This document shows positions 17,603 to 28,122 of a DNA stretch of 33,017 nt, in pieces. The stretch is from NCBI GenBank assembly GCA_019239835.1, contig JAFAZJ010000154.1, forward strand, positions 1 to 33,017, given 5' to 3'. Position numbers and translations under genes: made by a program. Source of the stretch: Alphaproteobacteria bacterium (GTDB taxonomy: Bacteria; Pseudomonadota; Alphaproteobacteria; Reyranellales; Reyranellaceae). The notes under the pieces were generated by a model. The model had not been told where the DNA came from. It saw only the letters and a list, made by a program, of their open reading frames with translations, and made no database searches. Each line of letters opens with the position of its first letter. Position 1 is the stretch's first letter.

Positions 17603-17634
17603 CTGAGTTCTCGCGTTCGGGGGGATGACACGAA

Positions 17635-18852
17635 ATGGCGATTACCGATATCGCGGCGCACGCGGCGGTCACCGCTGACATCGTAACGCCGCGCAGCAAG
17701 CCGAGCCTGTTCAACAAGCCGTTCCTGCCAGCTCTGGCGGCGCGCATCGGCGCCTGGCTCACCGCGCGCCTGGGCTGCGTGATCCGGGTTGGCGACACCG
17801 TGATCGTGGTCCGCCACGCGGATGTTCGCGAGGTTCTCGCGCGCGATCTCGATTTTTGCATCGGCCCGATCAACGCCGCGCGGATCGACGAGGTCAATGG
17901 GCCCTTCATCCTCGGCATGGATCGCGGCCATGTCCTGGACCGTGAACGCGCCACGCTCTACCGCGCCTTCCACCAGGTCGACATGGGCTCGCTGCGCGAT
18001 CAGATACAGGCCGAGGCCAGGAAGCGCGTCGCTGCCGCGGGCAATCGCACGATCGACGCGGTGGGCGATTATGCCCGGCCGATCGCCGCCCAGACCGCGG
18101 TGACGCTGTTCGGCGTGAGCGGCCCCAGCGAGCAGAAGCTGATGGATGTCGCGCGGGCGATCTTCGCGCACACCTTCCTGAACATCGACAATGACGAGGT
18201 CGTGCGCAAACGGGCGGTGGCCGCCGGCAAGATGATGCACGACTGGATCGCCGCGGAAATCGCCCGGCGTCTGACGCTGGCGGAGCCCGGCAACGACCTC
18301 ATGGGGCAGCTGATCCGCCTGCAGCAACCGGTCGATGCCGAGCTGGTCAGGCGGACGCTGGGCGGCATGCTTGTGGGCGCCATCGATACGACGACGAGCT
18401 GCGTCGCCAAGATCATCGCCGTGCTGGGTCGCGATCCCGCGCTGGCCGCGCAGGTCGCGCGCGATGTCGATCAGCCTGATCGGTTGCGTGGCTGGTGCTG
18501 GGAAGCGCTGCGGCGCTGGCCGCACAATCCCGTGGTGCTGCGCCAGGCGTCGGCGGCGACGACGCTGAACGGCCAGGAGATCAGGCAAGGCGATCGCATC
18601 TTCGTCTGGACGCAGGCGGCGATGCTCGACGCGACTGTGTTTCCAGATCCGGCAAGGCTGCGGCCTGACCGACCTCAGGGCAACTACCTGCACTTCGGTG
18701 GTGCGCTGCATGCCTGCGCCGGCCGTGTGGTCAACGGCTTCCAGATCCCCATCCTGGTCGGCGAGCTGGTCAGGCAGGGCATCGTTTCGGTCGGCAAGAT
18801 GGCGTGGGCCGGTCCGTTTCCCGACGAACTTCCCGTGGTGCTGGCCCGATGA
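17635..18852 (+). CDS. Cytochrome P450-like protein
   Basis: I-helix-like GGMLVGAIDTTTSC; ExxR in CWEALRRWPHNPVVLRQA; Cys-ligand loop HFGGALHACAGRVVNGFQI. Confidence 0.88.
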   Translation: MAITDIAAHAAVTADIVTPRSKPSLFNKPFLPALAARIGAWLTARLGCVIRVGDTVIVVRHADVREVLARDLDFCIGPINAARIDEVNGPFILGMDRGHVLDRERATLYRAFHQVDMGSLRDQIQAEARKRVAAAGNRTIDAVGDYARPIAAQTAVTLFGVSGPSEQKLMDVARAIFAHTFLNIDNDEVVRKRAVAAGKMMHDWIAAEIARRLTLAEPGNDLMGQLIRLQQPVDAELVRRTLGGMLVGAIDTTTSCVAKIIAVLGRDPALAAQVARDVDQPDRLRGWCWEALRRWPHNPVVLRQASAATTLNGQEIRQGDRIFVWTQAAMLDATVFPDPARLRPDRPQGNYLHFGGALHACAGRVVNGFQIPILVGELVRQGIVSVGKMAWAGPFPDELPVVLAR

Positions 18853-21800
18853 CCTCGACACCGCAAGCGCTCCTGACGATCATCGCGCCGCTGGCGCTCG
18901 CCCGCCTCGCCGATGCGGAAGCAGAGATCGATCGCCTCGGCAATCCAGCGTCTGGCGACCTCAAGAAGGCCCTGGACGTCATCGATGCCGAAGGCGGGGG
19001 TGGTACGCATTTCGCCAGTCTCCATGCCTTCGCCTCGACCGATGGCGCGAGCGCCTATCTGCTGTTCGAGTTCTCGGCCGATGGAACACAGGAGGCCGCG
19101 CTCGCGCGACTCCTGCGCCAGGACGCGATCAAGAGCGCGTTGCGGCGAATCTTTGTCCTGGCCAGCGACTGGAGCGATGGCGCCGATCTCGCCCAGTACC
19201 TGAAGTCTCACCTGGTTCCGGTCGGCGCGGGATACTGGAGCAATCCCGGCCTGGTTTTCGCCGGTGCGCCGGGTATGTCGGTCGGCCGCATCCGCCAGGA
19301 GCACAATCTCTCCCTGCATCTTGCGGCGCAGTTGGGCCATCAGCACGACGACGTTCCGGCGTTGGCGCGGCTCGCCAGGGTGCGTGCCCAGCTCAAGAAA
19401 GATCCGCAGCTCGCGAAGGCGCTCGAGCCCGCCGACGCCGAGATCCCCTGGAGCCAGGCGTCGGGCCTGTCGGCGGGTCTGGCGGTCGCCGGTGTCGCCG
19501 CGGTCACCTATCTCTGGCCGTTGGCGGCGCTCGTCGTCATCTGCGGCATTGCTACAGGTGTCTGGGACGCGATGTCGAAGCACGGCCTCGAGGCGATCCT
19601 GACGGCATTCGCTGACGGTTTCTGGGACGGGCTTTACGACGCCGGGATCGTCGCCGTCATCGTCATCGTCGTGACGGCGATCGCCGGCCTGCTGATCTTC
19701 CGCGCACGCGAGGCGCGCGACAGTACGGACGAGCGCGCGGCCGATCATCGCCTCAACGCCGCGATGTTCGAGCGTGAGAACCACATCGCGCAGAACCACA
19801 TGATCTCGATCACGCAGCGCAAGCCCGGGATTATCCGCGCCTTCACCTTGCGTGCCGTCTTCCTCGTCATCGGCACCCTGGCCGGCAGGCTGTACCGTCC
19901 GGGCTTCCTGAGCGGCATCGGCACCATCCATTTCGCGCGCTGGGTGACGCCGCCGAAGGGGCAGGATCTCGTCTTCCTGTCGAACTACGATTCGAGCTGG
20001 GAAAGCTATCTCGAGGATTTCATCACGCGCGCGCACGAGGGACTGACCGGCGTGTGGTCGAACACCGTCGGCTTCCCGCGCACCGAGAATCTGATTCAAG
20101 GTGGCGCGACCGACGGCGAGCGATTCAAACGCTACGCGCGGCGCAGCATGATTCCGACGCGCTTCTGGTACTCGGCCTATCCCGAGCTGACGGTCGCGGT
20201 GATCCGCCGCAATGCCACGATCCGCCGTGGTCTGTCGGGCGCGATGACGGAGGATGAAGCCAAGGAATGGCTCGCGCTCTTCGGCTCAGCCAACCGGCCG
20301 GCATCGAGGCTGATGAGCAGCGAGATCCAGAGCCTTGTCTTCGGTGGCATGAAGTTCATGCCCTTCGGTACCTGCCTGGTCTTCCCCGCGCTCGGTGGCA
20401 CGACGGCGGACGCCAAGGCTGGCCTGCGCGCCCTGATGCCGCTGGTGGCCTTCAACGACGGGCGGCTGATCGACCGACCGGCCGTCGTGACGCTTGCCCT
20501 GGGGCCCGGAGCCTTCCGCCGCCTCGGCTTGCGCAAGGACGCGCTCGACAGCTTCCCGTTCGCCTTCCTCGAGGGCATGACTGGCGGTTCGCGCAGCCGG
20601 ATCCTTGGCGACACCGGTGTGAACGGCCCCGAGCATTGGCGTTGGGGCAACACGACGCCCGACCTTGCCATCCTGGTCTATGGCGTGTCGCAGGAAGCCG
20701 TCGATAAGCTAGTCCAGACGGTGAAGGACGAAGCGGCTGTCGCGAACATGGCCGCGCCACACGCGATCGCGCTGACCGAGCTTACGAGCGACAAGCGGGA
20801 GCCCTTTGGTTTCATGGACGGCGCGTCGCAGCCGGTGATCCGCGGGACCTACAAGGGCTTGCGCAACGTCGATCCGATCCACCTCGTCGAGCCCGGCGAG
20901 TTCGTGCTGGGTTATCCCGACAATCGCGGCAATCTCCCGCCGGGTCCCGTGCTGGGCCCGCTCGACGACCCCGATAACATGCTGCCGCTGGTCGGCGGCC
21001 AGCACGGCTTCGACGAGAGCCGCGTCGATAACGTGCGCGACCTTGGTTTCAACGGCAGCTTCCTCGTCATCCGCGAGCTCGAGCAGGACGTCGCCGCATT
21101 CGAGACCTATTGCCGTGGTGAGGCGGCCAAGCTCGTCGACCGATTGCCGGCGCCCTATGTCGTCAACGAGGAGTTCATCGGCGCCAAGCTGATCGGACGC
21201 TGGAAGGACGGCTCGAGCCTCGTGCGCCACCCCTATGAATCGGAAACGACGGGACGCGCGCGGCGGCGCACGCACACCATGTCCAGACCGAAGGCCGCGC
21301 CCGACGCGGGCAAGCCGCCCATCGAACCGCCGCCCGACCCCAAGCACATCGAGGACAAGGCGGCACCGCAAATCGTGACGTCGAAGGTGGAGCAGCCGAC
21401 CGAGCCACCCCGGTATTATGGCGACAACGACTTCCTGTTCGGGACCGAGGATCCGGAGGGCATCCGTTGCCCTTATGGCGCGCATATCCGCCGGGCCAAT
21501 CCGCGTGACAGCCAGGACCCCGGTTCCGCCGATCAGATCGCGATCTCGAACCGACACCGGATCATGCGCGTCGGACGACGCTACGAGCCGGTCGACGGCG
21601 GCAACCCAGGCCTGCTGTTCATGTGCCTCAACGGCGACATCGAGCGGCAGTTCGAGTTCGTGCAGCAGACGTGGCTGCGCAGCCCGTCCTTCCACGGCCT
21701 GTCCTGCGAGAAGGATCCGGTGCTGGGCGATGCCGAAACCGGCGTGTGCAATTTCACCATTCCCAGCCGCAACGGCCCGGTCTCACTCTCGCCGCTGCCG

Positions 21801-21881
21801 AGGTTCGTCACCACCAAGGGTGGCGGCTATTTCTTCCTGCCCGGCAAGCGGCTGCTTGAATACCTGGCCCGGCCCGCATGA
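18849..21881 (+). CDS. Very large DyP-type (dye-decolourising) peroxidase fusion with N-terminal membrane-spanning and ferredoxin-like regions (~1010 aa)
   Basis: C-terminal DyP hallmarks: EPFGFMDGASQPVIRG (GxxDG), GIRCPYGAHIRRANPRDSQ, RHRIMRVGRRYEP; hydrophobic helices in SAGLAVAGVAAVTYLWPLAALVVICGIATGV and AGIVAVIVIVVTAIAGLLIF; ATGA overlap with the P450 stop. Confidence 0.88.
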   Translation: MTSTPQALLTIIAPLALARLADAEAEIDRLGNPASGDLKKALDVIDAEGGGGTHFASLHAFASTDGASAYLLFEFSADGTQEAALARLLRQDAIKSALRRIFVLASDWSDGADLAQYLKSHLVPVGAGYWSNPGLVFAGAPGMSVGRIRQEHNLSLHLAAQLGHQHDDVPALARLARVRAQLKKDPQLAKALEPADAEIPWSQASGLSAGLAVAGVAAVTYLWPLAALVVICGIATGVWDAMSKHGLEAILTAFADGFWDGLYDAGIVAVIVIVVTAIAGLLIFRAREARDSTDERAADHRLNAAMFERENHIAQNHMISITQRKPGIIRAFTLRAVFLVIGTLAGRLYRPGFLSGIGTIHFARWVTPPKGQDLVFLSNYDSSWESYLEDFITRAHEGLTGVWSNTVGFPRTENLIQGGATDGERFKRYARRSMIPTRFWYSAYPELTVAVIRRNATIRRGLSGAMTEDEAKEWLALFGSANRPASRLMSSEIQSLVFGGMKFMPFGTCLVFPALGGTTADAKAGLRALMPLVAFNDGRLIDRPAVVTLALGPGAFRRLGLRKDALDSFPFAFLEGMTGGSRSRILGDTGVNGPEHWRWGNTTPDLAILVYGVSQEAVDKLVQTVKDEAAVANMAAPHAIALTELTSDKREPFGFMDGASQPVIRGTYKGLRNVDPIHLVEPGEFVLGYPDNRGNLPPGPVLGPLDDPDNMLPLVGGQHGFDESRVDNVRDLGFNGSFLVIRELEQDVAAFETYCRGEAAKLVDRLPAPYVVNEEFIGAKLIGRWKDGSSLVRHPYESETTGRARRRTHTMSRPKAAPDAGKPPIEPPPDPKHIEDKAAPQIVTSKVEQPTEPPRYYGDNDFLFGTEDPEGIRCPYGAHIRRANPRDSQDPGSADQIAISNRHRIMRVGRRYEPVDGGNPGLLFMCLNGDIERQFEFVQQTWLRSPSFHGLSCEKDPVLGDAETGVCNFTIPSRNGPVSLSPLPRFVTTKGGGYFFLPGKRLLEYLARPA

Positions 21882-22636
21882 CCGGCAAGACGCCCGAGCT
21901 GCTGACATTCGCGCCCATGATCGACAGCGAGTTGGCGCGGCAGCTGCTGCGCCACTATGGCGTGGCCTATAGCGAGGACGATCATCTGTTCGGCTGGGTC
22001 TCGCTGCTGACCATGCGCAACGGCGGCTTCCTGCAGGTGCCCATGCTGCATGGCGGCGGCGTGCGTCTCGATGGCCCGCGCGAGATCGCCGAGCACTACG
22101 ATCCGACGATGCCTGCCGACAAACGCCTGTTTCCGCCCGAGCAGCCGCTGCGTACGGCAATCGATGCGGATTGGGAGCGCTACAACGGATCGCTCGCCGG
22201 CGATAGCGCCGCCGTCAGCTACTTCTACATGCTGCCGGAACGCAGCGTCATGGTCCCGCTGTTCCAGCGCTCGCTGAAGCCGGGCGAGGCGCGAATCGTT
22301 CCGGCCGTCTATGGCGCGCTTCGCTGGCTGTTCAAGGTTTTGCTGGGGCTCGAGCAGGCGAAGATCGACGACGCAGTGTTGCGCATCCGCATGGCCTTCG
22401 ATGCGACGGACCAGCGTATCGCCGATGGCCGACCATTCCTTGCCGGCGATCGTCTTACGCTTGGCGACGTCGCCCTGGCGACCGCCACGGCGCCACTGCT
22501 GCTGCCCGCCGGATATATTGCACCGGTGCCTGTCTATGGCCAGATGCCGACCGCGCTACGGGCGATCGTGGACGAGCTACGCGCGCGTCCGACCGCCTCG
22601 TTCGTCTCTCGGCTCTACGCCGGCTGGATCGGATAG
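21878..22636 (+). CDS. Glutathione S-transferase-fold protein
   Basis: LLTFAPMIDSELARQLLRHYGVAYSEDDH...LQVPMLHGGGVRLDGPREIAEHYD (thioredoxin-like N-domain with cis-Pro type VPML), ...GRPFLAGDRLTLGDVALATATAPLLLP (GST C-domain signature); ATGA overlap with the upstream gene. Confidence 0.85.
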   Translation: MTGKTPELLTFAPMIDSELARQLLRHYGVAYSEDDHLFGWVSLLTMRNGGFLQVPMLHGGGVRLDGPREIAEHYDPTMPADKRLFPPEQPLRTAIDADWERYNGSLAGDSAAVSYFYMLPERSVMVPLFQRSLKPGEARIVPAVYGALRWLFKVLLGLEQAKIDDAVLRIRMAFDATDQRIADGRPFLAGDRLTLGDVALATATAPLLLPAGYIAPVPVYGQMPTALRAIVDELRARPTASFVSRLYAGWIG

Positions 22637-22646
22637 AGTCCGTCGC

Positions 22647-23622
22647 TCAAATCGCGAAATGGCAGGCGGCGTTGTGGCCGCTGGTGACCGTGCGCAGCAG
22701 CGGCATCTCGGCGACGCAGCGATCCTGCTTCATCGGGCAGCGCGGGTGGAAGTGGCAGCCGGGCGGCGGGTTCAGCGCGCTGGCGATCTCGCCACGCGCC
22801 TTCTGCGCCTGTAGCGAGGCCGGCAGGAATGGATCGGGGATCGAGGCGATCAGCGCGCGCGTGTAGGGATGGCGCGGGTTCTCGAAGATCTCCTGCCAGG
22901 GACCGGTCTCGACCAGGCGGCCGAGATACATCACCGCGACCCGATCGCTCATGTGCTCGACCACGCCGAGATCGTGGCTGATCATGATGTAGCTCAGGCC
23001 GAGCTGCTCCTTGAGGTCGAGTAGCAGGTTGATGATCTGCGCGCGGATCGAGACATCGAGCGCCGAGACCGGCTCGTCGCAGATCACCAGGCGGGGACCC
23101 AGGATCAGCGCGCGGGCGATGCCGATGCGCTGGCGCTGGCCGCCGGAGAATTCGTGCGGGTAGCGGCTGGCGTGTTCGGGCCGCAGACCGACCTTGGCCA
23201 GCATGTCGGCGACGCGATGCTCGACCTCGGTCTTGTTTCCCATGCCGTGCAGGCGCAGCGGATCAGCCAAGGTGCGATGCACGGTCTGGCGCGGGTTGAG
23301 CGAGGCGTAGGGGTCCTGGAAGACCATCTGCACCGCGCGCGCCATCGATTCGCGGTCGGGCTTGTGGTCCTTGCCGATCGCCTGGCCACCGACATTGATG
23401 CGTCCGCTGGTCGGCGTCACCAGGCCCATGATCGCCAGCGCCAGGGTCGACTTGCCGCAGCCGGATTCGCCCACTAGGCCGAGGCACTCGCCGGCCTTCA
23501 CCTCGAGCGTCACGCCGTCGACCGCGCGCAAGGAGCGGCTGCCGATGCGCGTGCCGAAGCGGCCGCCGACCTCGTAATGGACCTTCAGCTCCTCGACGGC
23601 GAGCAGCGTCTTGTCGATGACC

Positions 23623-23630
<8 letters not shown>
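22647..23630 (-). CDS. Oligopeptide/dipeptide ABC transporter ATP-binding protein (DppF/OppF type)
   Basis: Walker A GESGCGKST, signature SGGQRQRIGIARAL, Walker B LVICDEPVSALD, C-terminal PPPGCHFHPRCP motif. Confidence 0.95.
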
Positions 23631-24599
<969 letters not shown>

Positions 24600-24603
<4 letters not shown>

Positions 24604-25421
24604 GCGCGGCGCTCCTGCGATTGCGGATCGAGGATGTCGCGCAGGCCGTCGCCCAGCAGGTTCAGGCCCAGCACGGTGAGGAAGATCGCCAGGCCCGGGA
24701 ACACCGACAGCCAGGGCGCGGTGGTGATCTGGTCGCGCGCTTCCGAGAGCATGCTGCCCCAGCTCGGATAGGGTGGACGGATGCCCAGGCCGAGGAAGGA
24801 GAGCGCCGCCTCGGCGAGGATCGAGCCGCCCATGCCCAGGGTCGCGATGACGATCAGCGGCCCCAGCATGTTGGGCAGCAGCTGGGTGAACATGATGCGC
24901 AGATCGCCGTAGCCGAGAATCCGCGCGGCCTGCACGTAGCCCTGCGATTTCAGCGACAACACCTGCGCGCGCGCGATGCGGCAGGAATAGGACCAGTTGG
25001 TGAGTCCCAGCGCGATCAGCAGGCTCACCAGGCCGGGCCCGAGGATCGCCATGATGGCCAGTGCGAAGATCAGCGACGGGATCGCCAGCATGAGGTTGGT
25101 GACGCCGCTGACGAGGTCGTCCCACAGCCCGCCCCAGTAGCCGGCGGTCAGCCCCAGGGTGACGCCGATGATCGTGTTGGCGATCTGCGACACCAGGCCG
25201 ACGGTGAGCGAGATGCGCGCGCCGTGCACGATACGCGAGTAGATATCGCGGCCCTGCTGGTCGGTGCCGAAGGGGAAGTCGGCGCCGGGCGGGATCTCGG
25301 CGTTCATCAAATTGGCGTCGAGCACCGGATCGGTGATCTGGATCCACGGCGCGAGAATAGCGACGACGATTGCCAGGCCCACCAGTCCGCCGCCGACGAG
25401 GAGATTGGTACGCAACTTCAT
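24600..25421 (-). CDS. ABC transporter permease (DppC type)
   Basis: PFGTDQQGRDIYSRIVHGARISLTVGLVSQ... BPD transport family signature; multi-TM. Confidence 0.94.
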
Positions 25422-25430
25422 CGCGGCGCC

Positions 25431-26366
25431 TCAGGCGTAGCGGATGCGCGGATCGATCGCGACGTAGGCGAGATCGATCAGCGTGTTGATGGCGAGGAAG
25501 AACAGCACGATCAGCAGGATGCAACCCTGCACCGCGGGCACGTCACGCTGAAACACCGAATCGACCAACAGCGAGCCGACGCCGGGCCAGGCGAAGAGCT
25601 TCTCGACCACCACGGCCTGGCCCATCAGCGAGCCGAACTGCAGGCCGATGGTGGTGATCACCAGCACCAACGCGTTGCGCATCACGTGCCAGGTGACGAC
25701 GCGCGGCTCGCTCATGCCCTTCGAGCGCGCAGTGCGCACGAAATCGGCGTTGAGCACGTCGAGCACCGCGGCTCTTGTCGTGCGCGCGAGAAGCGCCATC
25801 GGGCTGACGCCCAGCGCGATCGCCGGCAGGGTGAGATGGGTGAGCCCACCATCGCCGTAGCCAAAGCTGGGCAGCAGCTTGAGCTGCAGGGCGAAGAGAT
25901 ACATCAGCATCAGGCCGAGCCAGAACTTGGGTAGCGACAGGCCGGATATCGCCACCACCATCGAGGTGGCGTCGGTGACGCTGCCGGGCTTGAGCGCGGC
26001 GATAAAGCCCAGCGGCACGCCGATGACGATGGCGAACAGCATTGCCGCCAGCACCAGCTTCAGCGACGGCCACAGGCGATCGCCGATCAGCTTGGTCACC
26101 GGCTCCTTGGTGCGGAAGGAATTGCCGAGATCGCCGATGGCGAGGTGGCCGACATACTTGCCGAAGCGCTCGATCAGCGGATCGTCGAGCCCCATCTCCT
26201 TGCGCATCCGCTCCATCACGGCGGGATCGATCATGCCGCGGCCATCCTCGTTCATGGCCGAGATGAAGCTGCCGGGCAGTACGCTGAACAGCAGGAAGAC
26301 CACCGCGACGATGGCGAACAACGTCGGAATGACGTTGGCGAGGCGGCGGACGAGAACGGTGAGCAT
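25431..26366 (-). CDS. ABC transporter permease (DppB type)
   Basis: MLTVLVRRLANVIPTLFAIVAVVFLLFSVLPG...RTTRAAVLDVLNADFVRTARSKGMSEPRVVTWHVMRNAL. Confidence 0.95.
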   Translation of the reverse strand: MLTVLVRRLANVIPTLFAIVAVVFLLFSVLPGSFISAMNEDGRGMIDPAVMERMRKEMGLDDPLIERFGKYVGHLAIGDLGNSFRTKEPVTKLIGDRLWPSLKLVLAAMLFAIVIGVPLGFIAALKPGSVTDATSMVVAISGLSLPKFWLGLMLMYLFALQLKLLPSFGYGDGGLTHLTLPAIALGVSPMALLARTTRAAVLDVLNADFVRTARSKGMSEPRVVTWHVMRNALVLVITTIGLQFGSLMGQAVVVEKLFAWPGVGSLLVDSVFQRDVPAVQGCILLIVLFFLAINTLIDLAYVAIDPRIRYA

Positions 26367-26439
26367 CGTCAGTTCCGGGACGCGACGGGCGGCAACAGCG
26401 CCGCCGCCCGTCTGAAGACCACTACAAGGCCCATTCAGC

Positions 26440-28041
26440 TCACTTCACGGGCGAGCGCTCGTCGACCCAGACGTCCTCGACGTATTGATGGGTGATCTCG
26501 GTCGCGTTGGCCTGCAGGCCGTGGATCCACGGCTGATAGGCAAGCACGGCCTTGTTGTAGTTGAAGAACCACACCGGCGCCTCGTCGTAGAGGATGGCAT
26601 TGGCCTTGGCGATCAGCTCGAGCTGCTTGGCCGGGTTGACCTCTGCCGCCGCCGCTTCGAAGACCTTGTCGAACTCGGGGCTGGAGAAAAGGGTTACGCG
26701 GCAAGCCGAGCGCGGCGTCTTGGAGTAGAAGCAGCGCAGGGTGGCCAGCGAATCCGGACCCGTCAGGTTCGAGCCGATATAGGCCTGGAACTCACCCTTA
26801 AGCGCGACATCGGTAAGCACTGTGACCTCGACCAGCTTCGGCTTCGCCTTGATGCCGACCTTGGCCAGCATCGGCAGGATCGCCTCGACGATCGGCAGGC
26901 CCCAGCTCTCGTTCTGGCTGGTGGTCAGTTCGAACTCGAAGCCGTCGGGATAGCCCGCCGCCTTCAGGAGCGCCTTGGCCTTGTCCGGATCGTAGGCATA
27001 GGGCTTCAGCGCCTTGTCATAGGCGGGCGACGAGGAGGGCAGCCAGCTTGTAGCGCGATAGGCCTTGTCCTTCACCAGCCGCTTGATGATCAGGTCGGTA
27101 TCGATGGCGTGGTTGATCGCCTGGCGCACCCGCTTGTCCTGGAACGGCTTGTGCTCGGTGTTGAAAGTGAGCGCGCGGGTGAACATCTCCGCGACCTCGA
27201 GGATGCCCTTCGACAGCTCGGGATCGGCGCGATAGGCGACGTACTGTGCCGGGCCGAGGATCGAGGTGTCGATCTCCTTGTTGCGGAAGGCGACGTCGCG
27301 CGCCGGCGCCTCTGACATGATCTGCAGTATCATCCTGTCGGCGTAGGGTTTGCCTGCCTTGTAGAACTTCGGATTGCGCTCGAGCACGACGCGGCTGCCT
27401 GGGATATGCTCCTTGAAAACAAACGGCCCCAGGCCGACCGGATTGGCGGCGAAATTGCCCTTCTCGACTTCTTCCTTGGGCACAATCGCGGTGTTGTTCT
27501 GAAAGAAGTAGTAGCCGGGGTTGACGCGGTCGGTCAGCGTCATCTCCAGCGTGAAGTCGTCGATCTTCTTCAAGCCCGAGATTTCCTTGGCTTGGCCCTT
27601 CTCGACCTCGACCGCGCCCTTGATCACGCGCACGTAGCGCGCGGAAGGGTAGCCCTTGGTGCTGTCCATGATGCGCGTGAACGAATAGATCACGTCGTCG
27701 GCGGTCATCTTGCGACCGTTGTGGAAGAAGATGTCGTCGCGCAGCTTGAAGGTATAGACGAGGCCATCCTCCGACGGCGTCACCGAGGTCGCCAGCTCCA
27801 GCACGACCTTGTTGTTGGTCGAGTCCCAGCTGTAGAGGGGGCGGTGGATGGCCAAGCTGACGATGCCATCCTGGGCACGCGAGGTGGCGTGGGGATCGAG
27901 GCTGCCCATGCTGGCGCCATACGGTCCGGTCATCCGGATGGTGCCGCCCTTGCGCGGCGTCTGCGTCTGCTGCGCCTCCGCGGCCATGCCGACGAACAGC
28001 GCCAGCGCCGCGATAGCCAACCCGATTGTTCGCATTGTCAC
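26440..28041 (-). CDS. ABC transporter family 5 solute-binding protein
   Basis: Signal peptide; ATSVTPSEDGLVYTFKLRDDIFFHNGRKMTADDVIYSFTRIMD; first gene of the dpp-like operon. Confidence 0.94.
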   Translation of the reverse strand: MTMRTIGLAIAALALFVGMAAEAQQTQTPRKGGTIRMTGPYGASMGSLDPHATSRAQDGIVSLAIHRPLYSWDSTNNKVVLELATSVTPSEDGLVYTFKLRDDIFFHNGRKMTADDVIYSFTRIMDSTKGYPSARYVRVIKGAVEVEKGQAKEISGLKKIDDFTLEMTLTDRVNPGYYFFQNNTAIVPKEEVEKGNFAANPVGLGPFVFKEHIPGSRVVLERNPKFYKAGKPYADRMILQIMSEAPARDVAFRNKEIDTSILGPAQYVAYRADPELSKGILEVAEMFTRALTFNTEHKPFQDKRVRQAINHAIDTDLIIKRLVKDKAYRATSWLPSSSPAYDKALKPYAYDPDKAKALLKAAGYPDGFEFELTTSQNESWGLPIVEAILPMLAKVGIKAKPKLVEVTVLTDVALKGEFQAYIGSNLTGPDSLATLRCFYSKTPRSACRVTLFSSPEFDKVFEAAAAEVNPAKQLELIAKANAILYDEAPVWFFNYNKAVLAYQPWIHGLQANATEITHQYVEDVWVDERSPVK

Positions 28042-28092
28042 ACCCCTCCCGGTCCGTTGTCTCGGACGGGCGCCATCAAATCACCGCCGTTC

Positions 28093-28112
28093 GCGTAAAG
28101 CAATTGTTACGC
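28093..28112. promoter_or_regulatory. Imperfect palindrome gcgtaaagcaattgttacgc upstream of the peptide-transporter operon; candidate operator
   Basis: GCGTAA-N8-TTACGC with central CAATTG, 52-71 bp upstream of the SBP start. Confidence 0.35.
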
Positions 28113-28122
28113 CGGAGAGGAC

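Noticed and set aside
18684-21695. Minus-strand ORFs (471 aa, 328 aa) antisense to the DyP fusion
   Set aside because: Shadow ORFs; GxxDG and other DyP motifs establish the plus strand as coding.
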